A stretch of DNA of 36,883 nucleotides, taken from contig JAVBMU010000085.1 of the NCBI GenBank assembly GCA_031552185.1, positions 1 through 36,883 on the forward strand, given 5' to 3'. The position numbers were made by a program, and so were the translations under genes. Below are positions 24,973-33,697 of this stretch, one piece after another (the stretch's first letter is position 1; each line of letters begins with the position of its first letter). Source of the DNA: JAVBMU01 sp031552185 (lineage in GTDB: Bacteria; Actinomycetota; Actinomycetes; Actinomycetales; Cellulomonadaceae). The notes under the pieces are model-generated. The model was given only the letters and a program-made list of their open reading frames with translations. It was not told the origin of the DNA and did not search any database.

Positions 24973-26001
24973 GTGGCTGAGCTGTTCTACGACGACGACG
25001 CCGACCTTTCCGTCATCCAGCAGCGCAAGGTCGCCGTCATCGGCTACGGCAGCCAGGGGCACGCGCACGCGTTGAACCTGCGCGATTCCGGGGTCGATGT
25101 TCGCGTCGGCCTGCGGGAGGGTTCGGCCTCCGTCGCGAAGGCCGAGAACGAGGGCTTGCGGGTGTTGCCCGTCGCGCAGGCGGTGGCCGAGGCCGACGTC
25201 GTCATGATCCTCGCGCCGGACCAGGTGCAGCGGAGCCTCTACCAGCAGGAGATCGAGCCCAACCTGAAGGAGGGCGCGGCGCTCGCGTTCGCGCACGGGT
25301 TCAACATCCGGTTCGGGTACATTCGGCCCGGCGCCGGGCACGACGTCTTTATGGTCGCGCCCAAGGGGCCGGGGCACATCGTCCGCCGCGAGTTCGCCGA
25401 CGGGCGGGGCGTGCCGGTGATCGTCGCCGTCGAGCAGGACGCCTCGGGGCAGGCCTGGGACCTCGCGCTCGGGTATGCCAAGGCGATCGGTGGCCTGCGC
25501 GCGGGCGGCATCAAGACGACGTTCACCGAGGAGGCCGAGACCGACCTCTTCGGCGAGCAGTCCGTGCTGTGCGGCGGGACGTCGCAGCTCGTCCAGTACG
25601 GCTTCGAGGTCCTGACCGAGGCGGGTTACCAGCCCGAGGTCGCGTACTTCGAGGTACTGCATGAGCTGAAGCTGATCGTCGACCTCATGATCGAGGGCGG
25701 CATCGCCAAGCAGCGCTGGTCCGTTTCCGACACCGCCGAGTACGGCGACTACGTCTCCGGGCCGCGGGTCATCGACCCGCACGTCAAGGAGAACATGAAG
25801 GCCGTGCTTGCGGACATCCAGTCCGGCGCCTTCGCCGCCCGGTTCATCGCCGACCAGGACGCCGGCGCGCCCGAGTTCAAGGCGCTGCGGGCCCAGGGCG
25901 AGGCGCACCCGATCGAGACCACCGGGCGCGAACTGCGCAAGATGTTCGCCTGGGTCAAGCCCGCCGACGCCGACTACGTCGAGGGCTCCGCCGCGCGCTG
26001 A
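24973..26001 (+). CDS. ilvC: Ketol-acid reductoisomerase, class I
   Basis: Protein of 342 aa, class I (short) KARI. It isomerises and reduces acetolactate/acetohydroxybutyrate to the dihydroxyacid with NADPH and Mg. Seen: the Rossmann motif GYGSQGHAHALNLRDSGVDVRVGLR, the metal-site region TFTEEAETDLFGEQ, and the C-terminal helical knot with YFEVLHELKLIVDLMIEGG. GTG at 24973 has CGAGGAGAAA about 8 bases upstream. It is the last gene of ilvBNC, 62 bp after ilvN. A well-kept 83-bp palindromic element starts 16 bp after its stop. Confidence 0.97.
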   Translation: MAELFYDDDADLSVIQQRKVAVIGYGSQGHAHALNLRDSGVDVRVGLREGSASVAKAENEGLRVLPVAQAVAEADVVMILAPDQVQRSLYQQEIEPNLKEGAALAFAHGFNIRFGYIRPGAGHDVFMVAPKGPGHIVRREFADGRGVPVIVAVEQDASGQAWDLALGYAKAIGGLRAGGIKTTFTEEAETDLFGEQSVLCGGTSQLVQYGFEVLTEAGYQPEVAYFEVLHELKLIVDLMIEGGIAKQRWSVSDTAEYGDYVSGPRVIDPHVKENMKAVLADIQSGAFAARFIADQDAGAPEFKALRAQGEAHPIETTGRELRKMFAWVKPADADYVEGSAAR

Positions 26002-26017
26002 CGCGGACGACGAGGTC

Positions 26018-26100
26018 GAGGTAGATCCGTGGCGTCGTCGGACCGGCGTGTCGGGCGAGCTACGGCTCTACCTCGCGCGGCACGGCTCTACCTCGCGCGG
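26018..26100 (+). repeat. 83-bp 3'-gene palindromic element, copy A
   Basis: It begins GAGGTAGATCCGT (26018-26030), which pairs, with one mismatch, with ACGGCTCTACCTC (26062-26074). The right arm with its GCGCGG tail is then repeated at 26082-26100. It differs from copy C at about five of 83 positions. It starts 16 bp after the ilvC stop. Confidence 0.85.
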
Positions 26101-26398
26101 CATGCCGGGCGCGGGCAGTTCCGCCTGCGGAGCCGACCACCAGGACGATGCCCGAGCCGACGTGCCCGTTCGGGGACCGGCGTCGGGATCTGCTCCGCAC
26201 TTCGCATCGGCGCCGACATCAGTTGCTGCATCGGGGCACGCGAAAGGCAGCGACACGACGGCGGGGCAGTGACACGACAATGTGGAGTTCGCTGGTCCGG
26301 CGGCCGCATCGCCGATGCCGCCGGAGGTGGCGGCCGGGGCCGGATCGTGGGTTGTCCGGCGGGGTTGCGGTGAGATGCGGGTGACCGCGGCCGGCGAG

Positions 26399-26432
26399 AG
26401 GTATCCCGCGCGAGGAGGTATCCCGCGCGAGG
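26399..26432. repeat. Tandem 17-bp repeat
   Basis: Two perfect adjacent copies of AGGTATCCCGCGCGAGG lie in the convergent intergenic region. Confidence 0.8.
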
Positions 26433-26493
26433 GACAGGTAATTCGAACGAGATAGAGGTTAAACGTCGCGAATCGGCCGATGCGGCGCGTGGG

Positions 26494-26546
26494 TGCCTCT
26501 CGTTCGTTCGCGATACCTCTCGTTCGTTGCGATACCTCTGACTCGC
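26494..26546. repeat. Imperfect tandem repeat, about 18-bp units
   Basis: Three imperfect units are built around GATACCTCTCGTTCGTT (first TGCCTCTCGTTCGTTCG, last GATACCTCTGACTCGC). Their GATACCTC core is the inverse of the GAGGTATC core of the pair at 26399-26432, so the two blocks could pair in RNA. Confidence 0.6.
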
Positions 26547-26639
26547 TGGCGGTACCGCCACGCTCGGCACCCGGCGTTCGCCCGCCCGCGGCTTCGCGGC
26601 AAGCCTGGGCGGGCGGTGAAACGCGCAGGCAGAGCCGCG

Positions 26640-26722
26640 CCGCGCGAAGTAGAGCCGCGCCGCGCGAAGTAGAGCCGTAGCGCGCCCGACACGCCGGTCC
26701 GGCGACGCCACGGATCTACCTC
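26640..26722 (-). repeat. 83-bp 3'-gene palindromic element, copy B (inverted)
   Basis: Minus-strand copy running from GAGGTAGATCCGT (26722-26710) to the doubled right arm ending at 26640, where CTACTTC replaces CTACCTC in both arms. It lies 99 bp after the stop of the minus-strand sugar kinase, again in the sense direction of its gene. Confidence 0.8.
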
Positions 26723-26821
26723 GGCCCCGCCGGCCCCTCGCGGCCCCACCGGCCCTCGGCGCGCGACCCGCCGCCGGCCCGGGCCACCCCGCCTACGACC
26801 ACTACCCCCGGAATCACTCAT

Positions 26822-27856
26822 CTAGTCAATCCCGGCCGCCTCGAAGTCGGTCGCGAGCCGGTCGAGCGCCGCTCGCCCGGCGCCGATTCGTTCAAGGGCG
26901 AGCAGCCCGGCGCCCAGGACCGGCCGGCGCTCGACGATGGCGAGCCGGGCCAGGGGAGCGAGCCCGGCCAGGTGTTCGGTGGTCGCCGCGATCAGCAATG
27001 GGTCCCGGGTCGCGGCGATGCCGCCGCCGAGCACCACCGGAACCTCCCGGTCCAGCGCGTCGAGGCGGCGGAGCGCCGCCGCGGCGAGCAGCGCCAGTTC
27101 CCGCCCCTGCCGGACGAGGACGCTGCGGGCGACCTCGTCGCCGTCGGCGGCCAGTCGGAACAGCAGCGGAACGAGAGAGTGCTGCCGGGCCTGCGAGATC
27201 CGGCCGGCGTGCCACTGCTCGATCACGGTCTCCAGATCCGCGCAGCCCAACTCCGCCGGGATCGCGGCCGCGAGCGCCGTCGCCGGCCCCCGTCCGTCCC
27301 GCGCCCGCGCTGCGTGGAACATCGCCGCGACGCACAGGTCCCCGCCGCCACCGAAGTCGCCGCCGATCGGGCCGATGGCGGGGAAGCGGACCGTCTGCCC
27401 GGCCGCCGTCCGTCCGATGCAATTGATTCCGGAGCCGCAGACCACCGCCACGCCCTCGGGGCCGTCGACGCCGGCCCGCAGCAGGGCAAACGTGTCGTTC
27501 TCGACTTCGACCAGGCCCGGCAGGCCGGCCGTCCGCGCCGCGGCGCGGAGCGTGGCACACTCGGCCGGGAAGTCGAGCCCGGACAGGTACAACGCCGAGT
27601 GGGTCACATCGACGCGGCCGGACCGGACGTCGTCGGGCAGCAGCGCGCGGATCACGGCGAGGGCCCCGCGAGCGCCGAGCGCCTGCGGGTTCGCCCCCGG
27701 CCCGCGGGCGTGGGCCAGCAGCGCGCCGTCGAGCCCGATGACGAGCAGGTCGGTTTTCGAGGATCCGCCGTCGACGGCGATCACTGCTCCGGGCGGCGCG
27801 TCCGTGCCGCCCGGGCCGCCCGGCCCCGCAGCCGGCCCGGTCCCTACCGCACCCAC
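26822..27856 (-). CDS. BadF/BadG-type ATPase, probable N-acetylglucosamine/glucosamine kinase
   Basis: Protein of 344 aa of the ASKHA fold. Seen: phosphate-1 loop AVDGGSSKTDLLV, the second phosphate region VCGSGINCIGR, GPIGGDFGGGGDLCV, and the adenosine-site GGGIAATRDP. This set is typical of the BadF/BadG/BcrA/BcrD group that includes N-acetylglucosamine and glucosamine kinases. A Gly/Pro-rich stretch of about 24 residues precedes the domain. GTG at 27856 has GGGAG 8 bases upstream and overlaps the GH4 gene by 13 bases, so the two are co-translated. It probably phosphorylates the sugar released or imported by the same catabolic route; substrate identity is inferred from the partner and not proven. 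Confidence 0.85.
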   Translation of the reverse strand: MGAVGTGPAAGPGGPGGTDAPPGAVIAVDGGSSKTDLLVIGLDGALLAHARGPGANPQALGARGALAVIRALLPDDVRSGRVDVTHSALYLSGLDFPAECATLRAAARTAGLPGLVEVENDTFALLRAGVDGPEGVAVVCGSGINCIGRTAAGQTVRFPAIGPIGGDFGGGGDLCVAAMFHAARARDGRGPATALAAAIPAELGCADLETVIEQWHAGRISQARQHSLVPLLFRLAADGDEVARSVLVRQGRELALLAAAALRRLDALDREVPVVLGGGIAATRDPLLIAATTEHLAGLAPLARLAIVERRPVLGAGLLALERIGAGRAALDRLATDFEAAGID

Positions 27857-29154
27857 GGCAGGAACTCCCGGTTCGCATGTAGCAGTTCCCCGGTCAGCTT
27901 CTCGGCGACGTCGTATTGGCCGATCAGCGGGTGGGCCAGCAGTGCCGCGGCGACCAGGCGTGGATCGCCGCGGACGGCGGCGTCGAGGGCGAGCCGTTCG
28001 TATTCGGCGACGTGCGCAATCAGCCCCGCGGCGCCCGGCGGCAGGGCGGCCGTGGCCGGCAGCGCCCGGGCGCCGGCCGGGGAGACGTCGGCGGTCACCT
28101 CGACCACGTGGTCGTCCGGCAGGAAGGGAAGCCGCCCGTCGTTGCGGAGGTTGACGACCTGCGGCGCCCGGTCGCCGGCCCCGCGGTCGCCGGCCCCGCG
28201 GTCGCCGGCTTCGTGGTCGCCGTGCAGCGCGGCCATCAGGTCGATGGCGGCGTCCGAGTAGTGCGCGCCGCCGCGCCTGGACAGGGCGTCAGGTTTGGTC
28301 ACCGTGGCGGGGTCGGCGTACTGGGCGAGCAGCTCGGCCTCGATCGTCCGGACGGCCTGGGCGCGGGTGATCGCCCCGGGCGCGACCTGCGCCGCCAACT
28401 CGGCGTCGTGCGCATAAAAGTAGTGCAGGTAGTAGGACGGGACGGCCCGTTGCAGGGCGAGCAACTCGACCGGCAGCCCGACCTGCCGGGCGATCGTCGT
28501 CCCGTGATCGGCGAGAAGGTCGGGCAGCCGCTCGACGCCGTCGACCCGCACGCCGACCTCCCAAGTGAGGTGGTTCAACCCGACGTGGTCCAGGTCCACC
28601 GCCGCCGGCCGGGCGCCGAGCCGATCGGCGAATGACCGCTGGAACCCGATCGCCACGTTGCACAGCCCCACAGCGCGGTGCCCGGCGCCCAGGAGGGCGC
28701 GGGTGACGATGCCGACGGGGTTGGTGAAGTCGAGGATCCATGCCCCCGGGCGGGCGCGACGGCAGACGATGTCGGCGAGCTGAAGGACCGCGGGCACGGT
28801 GCGCAGCGCCTTGGCGAGCCCGCCGGCTCCGGTGGTCTCCTGGCCGATGCATCCGCACGAATGCGGCACGGTCTCGTCCAGCTGGCGCGCGTCCTGGCCG
28901 CCGATCCGGAGCTGGATGAGCACGACGTCGGCATCGGTGACCCCGGCGGCCGGGTCGGCGGTGTCGGTGACCACCGCCGGGTGGCCCGCGTGCGCGAGCA
29001 TCCGCCGGCACATGCCGGCGACGACGGTGCGCCGGGCCTCGTCGGGATCGATCAGGACGACGGAATCGACCGGGATTCGGGTCCGCAGGCGGACGAGCCC
29101 GTCGAAGAGTTCGGGGGAGTAGGTCGAGCCCCCACCGATGATCGCGACCCGCAC
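27844..29154 (-). CDS. GH4 family 6-phospho-beta-glucosidase-like glycosidase
   Basis: Protein of 436 aa. GH4 enzymes cleave (often 6-phospho) glycosides by an NAD- and Mn-dependent redox mechanism. Seen: dinucleotide site VAIIGGGSTYSPEL at the N-terminus, CIGQETTGAGGLAKALRTVP, DFTNPVGIVT, the metal ligands Cys in GLCNV and His in GLNHLTWEV, and the YYLHYFYAHD segment. The start is GTG at 29154, with GGAGG 4 bases upstream, which matches the family's short N-terminus; ATG at 29166 is the alternative. A GDRGAGDRGAGDR tandem (28182-28220 region) interrupts a loop. It is followed by the overlapping sugar-kinase gene, which suggests a two-gene catabolic unit for an imported beta-disaccharide or aminosugar. 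Confidence 0.9.
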   Translation of the reverse strand: MRVAIIGGGSTYSPELFDGLVRLRTRIPVDSVVLIDPDEARRTVVAGMCRRMLAHAGHPAVVTDTADPAAGVTDADVVLIQLRIGGQDARQLDETVPHSCGCIGQETTGAGGLAKALRTVPAVLQLADIVCRRARPGAWILDFTNPVGIVTRALLGAGHRAVGLCNVAIGFQRSFADRLGARPAAVDLDHVGLNHLTWEVGVRVDGVERLPDLLADHGTTIARQVGLPVELLALQRAVPSYYLHYFYAHDAELAAQVAPGAITRAQAVRTIEAELLAQYADPATVTKPDALSRRGGAHYSDAAIDLMAALHGDHEAGDRGAGDRGAGDRAPQVVNLRNDGRLPFLPDDHVVEVTADVSPAGARALPATAALPPGAAGLIAHVAEYERLALDAAVRGDPRLVAAALLAHPLIGQYDVAEKLTGELLHANREFLPWVR

Positions 29155-29280
29155 GCCACCTCCCATGTCTCGCCGATCTGCGTTGGTTCCGGCCGCACCC
29201 AATGTATGCCGCGACCCCGACCGGCGATCGATTGCACGCGCGAAGTTGATTCGTCCGTTGCGGCGGACGACGATGGCGCC

Positions 29281-29922
29281 ATGAGCGATCACGAGGGCGG
29301 CGGGTGCCCCGCGGGGAGCGGCGCCGAGGACCCGACCGCAGCGGGCGGGACCCCGGTGGACGATTCGCACGCGACAGAGATTCTCGAGTTCTGGGAGGTC
29401 GCGCGGATGCGTGCCCACCTCGACGAGATCGGCGCCGTCACCGGTCACACCGTGACCGGCTCCCTCCCGCCGCAGTCGTTCGCCTTCGGTGACAGTCCGG
29501 AACTCGCCGACCGGTTGCTCGCCGCCGTCCTCGCCGGCACCAAGACGGCGACGACGTCGTCGCTGTGGGAATTCGGCGAGGACATTCCGCTGCCCCGAAA
29601 GGGCGAGTTGTCGATCGTGCTCGACGGCGCGGGGCACCCCCGCGCACTGATCCGCACCACCTCGGTCGAGGTGCTGCCGTTCGACCAGGTGGGATCGGAC
29701 TTCGCGCTCGCGGAGGGGGAGGGCGACGGGTCGCAGGCGGAATGGCGGGCCGGGCATCGGCGGTACTTCGCGCGCGTCCTGGACCGCGACATCCCGGATG
29801 ACATGCCGGTCGTCTGCGAACGGTTCGAAGTCCGCTGGCCGCCTCGGCCGCGCCGAGGCGCCGCGCGGATGGGCGGCGCCGGCCCGGCGCGCCTCGCGCC
29901 CGACACCGAGACCAACGCGTAA
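29281..29922 (+). CDS. ASCH domain protein
   Basis: Protein of 213 aa. An acidic/Gly-rich N-terminus of about 35 residues precedes an ASCH (beta-barrel, PUA-like) domain. Seen: FGDSPELADRLLAAVLAGTKTATTSSLWEF, with the family's G-x-K-x-x-x motif, then LPRKGELSIVLDGAGHPRALIRTTSVEVLPFDQV and AEWRAGHRRYFARV. ASCH proteins are thought to bind RNA or modified nucleosides; E. coli YqfB is an N4-acetylcytidine amidohydrolase. ATG at 29281 has no clear ribosome site, so a leaderless message is possible. It stands alone and is divergent from the GH4 gene. The last 25 residues are Arg/Ala-rich with no counterpart in the core family. Confidence 0.88.
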   Translation: MSDHEGGGCPAGSGAEDPTAAGGTPVDDSHATEILEFWEVARMRAHLDEIGAVTGHTVTGSLPPQSFAFGDSPELADRLLAAVLAGTKTATTSSLWEFGEDIPLPRKGELSIVLDGAGHPRALIRTTSVEVLPFDQVGSDFALAEGEGDGSQAEWRAGHRRYFARVLDRDIPDDMPVVCERFEVRWPPRPRRGAARMGGAGPARLAPDTETNA

Positions 29923-29973
29923 GCGACTCGTGTCGCACTCGTGGTGTCAGCCGCTCGCGGGAGGATGCGGCGC

Positions 29974-30243
29974 ATGGTTGCCGAAATCGTCATCGAGCGG
30001 GCCGAGCCAGGCGAGGTGTTCACCCGTCGACGGGTCGTTGACACGATCCTCGACCTCGTTGGGTACACGCCGAATCGCGACCTCGCGAACCTGACGATCG
30101 TCGAGCCGTCGGTGGGGGTCGGCGCCTTTCTCGCCGGCATCGTCGATCGGCTCGTTCGGAGCGTGAGCCGGCGAGGTCGCACGGCACTGCCGGCGCTACC
30201 ACCATGTGAGATCTGTGTCCCGGGGCTTGGTCGGCGTAGGTAG
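29974..30243 (+). pseudogene. N-terminal fragment of an N6-adenine-type DNA methyltransferase
   Basis: An open frame of 89 codons begins like Eco57I-type class I methylases: EIVIERAEPGEVFTRRRVVD, then NLTIVEPSVGVGAFLAGIVDRL, the SAM-binding motif I. Soon after, near 30165, family character is lost; the frame then crosses the leuB upstream region and stops. The NPPY catalytic motif and target-recognition parts are absent and are not found nearby. ATG at 29974 has GGGAGG 9 bases upstream, and 29965 is an alternative ATG. It is most likely the remnant of a restriction-modification gene lost from between the ASCH gene and leuB. Confidence 0.7.
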
Positions 30244-30252
30244 GGTCAACGC

Positions 30253-31290
30253 ATGGCACGCACCCTGGATCTGGCTGTCGTCGCAGGTGACGGAATTGGA
30301 CCCGAGGTCGTCGAGCAGGGGCTCGCCGTCCTCGACGCCGTCGTCGGCTCGGACGTGCGGGTGGCGACCACCGAATACGACCTCGGGGCCGCCCGCTGGC
30401 ACCGCACCGGCGAGACCCTGACCGATGCCGACCTGGCCGCGATCCGCAAGCACGAGGCGATCCTGCTCGGCGCGGTCGGCGACCCCACGGTGCCCTCCGG
30501 CGTGCTCGAACGCGGCCTGCTGCTGCGGCTACGGTTCGCCCTCGATCACTACGTGAACCTGCGGCCGAACAAGATCTACCCCGGCGTCGTCTCCCCGCTG
30601 GCGAACCCCGGCGAGGTCGACTTCCTGGTCGTTCGGGAGGGCACCGAGGGGCCGTACGCCGGCAATGGTGGGTCCGTGCGCGGCGGGACGCCGCACGAGG
30701 TCGCCACCGAGGTCTCGGTCAACACCGCCTTCGGCGCCGAGCGCGTGGTCCGGTTCGCCTTCGAACTGGCGCGGGGCCGCGCCCGCAAGCACCTCACCCT
30801 GGTACACAAGCACAACGTCCTCGTCCACGCGGGGCACCTGTGGCGGCGGACCGTGGAGGCCGTCGGCGTCGAGTACCCCGACGTGACCACGGACTACCTG
30901 CACGTGGACGCGACCACGATTTTCCTCACCACCAACCCGTCCCGGTTCGACGTCATCGTCACGGACAACCTGTTCGGGGACATCATCACGGACCAGGCCG
31001 CCGCCATTACGGGCGGGATCGGTCTCGCGGCATCGGGGAACATCAACCCGGACCGGACGGCGCCCTCGATGTTCGAGCCCATCCACGGCTCCGCCCCGGA
31101 CATCGCCGGGCAGGGCAAGGCGGACCCGACCGCCACCATCCTGTCCGTCGCCATGTTGCTCGACCACCTCGGTCTCGCCGACGCCGCCGCGCGGGTGGAG
31201 GCGGCCGTCGCCGCGGACCTGGCCGAGCGAGGCAGCCGAGTACGGTCGACGGCCGAGGTGGGGCGGGAGATCGCGGCCCGGCTGGCGTGA
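30253..31290 (+). CDS. leuB: 3-isopropylmalate dehydrogenase
   Basis: Protein of 345 aa. It oxidises 3-isopropylmalate to 2-oxoisocaproate with NAD and Mn/Mg in leucine synthesis; in cimA-containing organisms it also acts on methylmalate towards 2-oxobutyrate. Seen: VVAGDGIGPEVVEQG, the loop RGLLLRLRFALDHYVNLRP, the VREGTEGPYAGNGG region, VTDNLFGDIITDQAAAI with the metal Asp residues, and the NAD segment HGSAPDIAGQGKADP. ATG at 30253 has TAGGGT (30241-30246) 6 bases upstream, which fits a -10 of a leaderless message, or AGG as a weak ribosome site. Downstream is ilvE, 118 bp away. Confidence 0.96.
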   Translation: MARTLDLAVVAGDGIGPEVVEQGLAVLDAVVGSDVRVATTEYDLGAARWHRTGETLTDADLAAIRKHEAILLGAVGDPTVPSGVLERGLLLRLRFALDHYVNLRPNKIYPGVVSPLANPGEVDFLVVREGTEGPYAGNGGSVRGGTPHEVATEVSVNTAFGAERVVRFAFELARGRARKHLTLVHKHNVLVHAGHLWRRTVEAVGVEYPDVTTDYLHVDATTIFLTTNPSRFDVIVTDNLFGDIITDQAAAITGGIGLAASGNINPDRTAPSMFEPIHGSAPDIAGQGKADPTATILSVAMLLDHLGLADAAARVEAAVAADLAERGSRVRSTAEVGREIAARLA

Positions 31291-31408
31291 CCAGTCGGGC
31301 GGGATCGCCGCCCACGCCCGGCCGTCGCCTCGACGAACCGACCATGACCCGGGCGTGAAAAACTAGGCAGGCGATTGCCCCGGGTCGCCAGGTGAAAGGG
31401 CCTCTTCC

Positions 31409-32554
31409 ATGAGCACGTCCACATCCACGCCCCGCCCCGCCCACGCCGAGCCCGACGCCGCCGAGCGGCACGTCAGCGCCTTCGACGTGCGGCCCACCGC
31501 CCACCCGACGCCCCCCGCCGAGCGCGATGCCCGCAAGGCGAGCCCCGTCTTCGGCACGGTCTTCACCGACCACATGGCCCGGATCACGTGGTCGGCCGCC
31601 GACGGGTGGCACGATCGCCGGATCGAGGCCTACGGCCCGATCGCGATCGACCCGGCCACCGCCGTGCTGCACTACGGGCAGGAGATTTTCGAGGGACTCA
31701 AGGTCTACGGGCACGGCGACGGGACCGCCTGGACGTTCCGGCCGGAGGCCAACGCCGCCCGGTTCGCCCGCTCCGCGCGCCGGTTGGCGCTGCCCGAGTT
31801 GCCGGCCGAGGACTTCGTCGCGTCGGTCACTGCCCTGGTGCGGGCCGATGTTGACTGGATCCCCGGCGACGAGGAGTCGAGCCTCTACCTGCGCCCGTTC
31901 TTGTACGCCTCCGAGGTGTTCCTCGGGGTGCGGCCCTCGCGGTCGGCGGAGTACATCGTCATCGCCTCGCCCACCGGGCCGTACTTCGCCGGCGGGGTGC
32001 ACCCGGTCTCGATCTGGGTGGACCGCGAGTACTCGCGGGCGGGCGTCGGCGGCACCGGCGCCGCCAAGTGCGGCGGAAACTATGCGGCCAGCCTCCTGCC
32101 CCAGCTTGTGGCGGCCGAGCACGGCTGCGAGCAGGTCTGTTTCCTCGATGCCGAGACCCGGACGTACCTCGAGGAACTCGGTGGCATGAACGTCGTCGTC
32201 GTGCGGGCCGACGGCTCGCTTGAGACGCCGGAGCTGACCGGCTCGATCCTCGAGGGGGTCACCCGCTCGTCGATCCTCAAGCTGGCGGCCGACCGCGGGC
32301 ACGAGGTCCGCGAGCGCCGGCTCCCCCTGGCCGAGGTTGTCGCGGGGATCGCCGACGGCTCGGTGACCGAGGTCTTCGCCTGCGGCACCGCCGCGGTGAT
32401 CACCCCGATCGGCCGCCTGGCCGGCTCCGACTTCGACCTGACGATCGGCGCCGGCGCCCCCGGATCGGTGACAATGGCGCTGCGCCAGGAACTGACCGAT
32501 ATCCAGACCGGGCGCGCGGCCGACCGATACGGCTGGATGCGCCGGATCGCCTAG
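31409..32554 (+). CDS. ilvE: Branched-chain amino acid aminotransferase
   Basis: Protein of 381 aa, the class IV (D-amino-acid-transaminase fold) PLP enzyme that performs the last step to Val, Leu and Ile with glutamate. Seen: LHYGQEIFEGLKVY, RPFLYASEVFLGVRPS, the PLP Lys220 in GTGAAKCGGNYAASLLPQ, FLDAETRTYLEELGGMNVVVV, and the C-terminal EVFACGTAAVITPIG phosphate-binding turn. A Ser/Thr/Pro/Ala-rich N-terminus of about 40 residues precedes the fold. ATG at 31409 has AAAGGG 8 bases upstream. It lies 118 bp after leuB, probably with its own promoter in the gap (the stretch GTGAAAAACTAG is locally AT-rich). Confidence 0.96.
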   Translation: MSTSTSTPRPAHAEPDAAERHVSAFDVRPTAHPTPPAERDARKASPVFGTVFTDHMARITWSAADGWHDRRIEAYGPIAIDPATAVLHYGQEIFEGLKVYGHGDGTAWTFRPEANAARFARSARRLALPELPAEDFVASVTALVRADVDWIPGDEESSLYLRPFLYASEVFLGVRPSRSAEYIVIASPTGPYFAGGVHPVSIWVDREYSRAGVGGTGAAKCGGNYAASLLPQLVAAEHGCEQVCFLDAETRTYLEELGGMNVVVVRADGSLETPELTGSILEGVTRSSILKLAADRGHEVRERRLPLAEVVAGIADGSVTEVFACGTAAVITPIGRLAGSDFDLTIGAGAPGSVTMALRQELTDIQTGRAADRYGWMRRIA

Positions 32555-32671
32555 GGTGTGCGGCGGACGAGCCGCGCTCGCGCCGCAACGAAAGAAACGT
32601 AATGTCCGCGCGGCGTGCCCGGAGTTGGTGAGCTGTGCGAATTTTCCCGATCAGTCGGGTAAGCTGCTCGT

Positions 32672-33697
32672 ATGATGCGGATTCTCGTCACTGGTGGTTG
32701 CGGCTACATCGGCTCTCACACCACGGTCCAGCTCATTGCAGCGGGCCACGACGTCGTGATCGTCGACAACTTCAGTCGCAGCAAGCGCTCTGTCGTGGAG
32801 CGGTTGCAGATGCTCACCGGTGCCACGATCGATTGTCGCGAGTTCGACCTCAGGGACCAGGACGCAATCGATGCAGTCTTGTCCGAAAGCAGCGTGGACG
32901 CGGTGATTCATTTCGCCGGGCTCAAGGCGGTCGGCGAATCCGTCGCCCGACCGCTCGAATACTACGAGAACAACTTGGGCTCGACCATCTCCCTGCTTCG
33001 AGCGATGCGGCGGGGCTCGGTGCGGAAATTAGTATTCTCCTCGTCGGCGACGGTGTACGGCGAATCGGCCCCGGTACCCATGATGGAGCAGTTTCCGACC
33101 TCCGCAAACAATCCCTACGGCTGGACGAAAGTCATGCAGGAACAGATCCTGCGCGACGTCGCTGCCGCGGACCGCGGCATGCGAATCGCGCTTTTGCGCT
33201 ACTTCAACCCGGTCGGTGCACACCCATCGGGCATGATCGGGGAGGACCCCCAAGGCACACCCAACAACCTGATGCCCTTACTCGCGCAAGTGGCTGCAGG
33301 GAGGCGGGAGAATCTACGGGTCTTCGGCCGGGATTATCCGACTCCAGACGGCACGGCGCGACGGGACTATCTTCATGTCGAGGACCTCGCTGCCGGGCAC
33401 CTTGCGGCCTTGGAAAGATTGTCCGTGACCAACGAGCCGGTTTCGATCTGGAATCTGGGGACCGGAGCGGCGACTTCAGTGCTCGAAATGGTTTCGGCAT
33501 TCAGGACGGCGAGTGGTCGCGAGATCCCGCTCGTCGATGCCCCTCGCCGGCCGGGCGACATCGCGGAGTCCTATGCCGACCCCAGTAATGCTGCGCGGGA
33601 ACTCGGCTGGACTGCGGCCCGAGACCTGCAGGACATGTGCGCCGACACCTGGCGTTGGCAGGAACAGAATCCTCAAGGTTTCCCGGACGTCCCGTAG
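32672..33697 (+). CDS. galE: UDP-glucose 4-epimerase
   Basis: Protein of 341 aa, an extended SDR enzyme that interconverts UDP-glucose and UDP-galactose for envelope sugars. Seen: NAD site GGCGYIGSHT (8-17), VDNFSRSKRS, FSSSATVYGES with the catalytic Ser near 124, Tyr149 and Lys153 in NPYGWTK, RYFNPVGAHPSGMIGEDP, and YLHVEDLAAGH. Two ATGs (32672, 32675) are adjacent; neither has a ribosome site. TAAGCT (32660-32665) lies 6 bases upstream as a plausible -10, so the message may be leaderless. Base composition is visibly less GC-extreme than in the flanking amino acid genes, which may mean later acquisition. It is not functionally linked to its neighbours. Confidence 0.95.
   Translation: MMRILVTGGCGYIGSHTTVQLIAAGHDVVIVDNFSRSKRSVVERLQMLTGATIDCREFDLRDQDAIDAVLSESSVDAVIHFAGLKAVGESVARPLEYYENNLGSTISLLRAMRRGSVRKLVFSSSATVYGESAPVPMMEQFPTSANNPYGWTKVMQEQILRDVAAADRGMRIALLRYFNPVGAHPSGMIGEDPQGTPNNLMPLLAQVAAGRRENLRVFGRDYPTPDGTARRDYLHVEDLAAGHLAALERLSVTNEPVSIWNLGTGAATSVLEMVSAFRTASGREIPLVDAPRRPGDIAESYADPSNAARELGWTAARDLQDMCADTWRWQEQNPQGFPDVP

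Larger units (their letters stand above)
26002..26821. other. Repeat-rich convergent intergenic region
   Basis: This is 820 bp between the convergent ilvC and sugar-kinase genes. It holds two inward-facing copies of the 83-bp element (26018-26100 and 26640-26722), a 17-bp tandem pair (26399-26432) and a 3-unit imperfect repeat (26494-26546). Several short frames exist in it, but none has a ribosome site together with recognisable protein character. Confidence 0.7.

Noticed and set aside
26018..26100. Insertion sequence terminal repeats
   Set aside because: No transposase frame between or beside copies A and B, and copies occur singly after other genes.
26002..26821. CRISPR-like array in the repeat-rich spacer
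   Set aside because: Repeats are few, of different lengths, partly inverted and without regular unique spacers; no cas gene nearby.
29167..29757. Long N-terminal extension of the GH4 frame
   Set aside because: Antisense to the ASCH gene; the GH4 family starts directly with the dinucleotide-binding strand.
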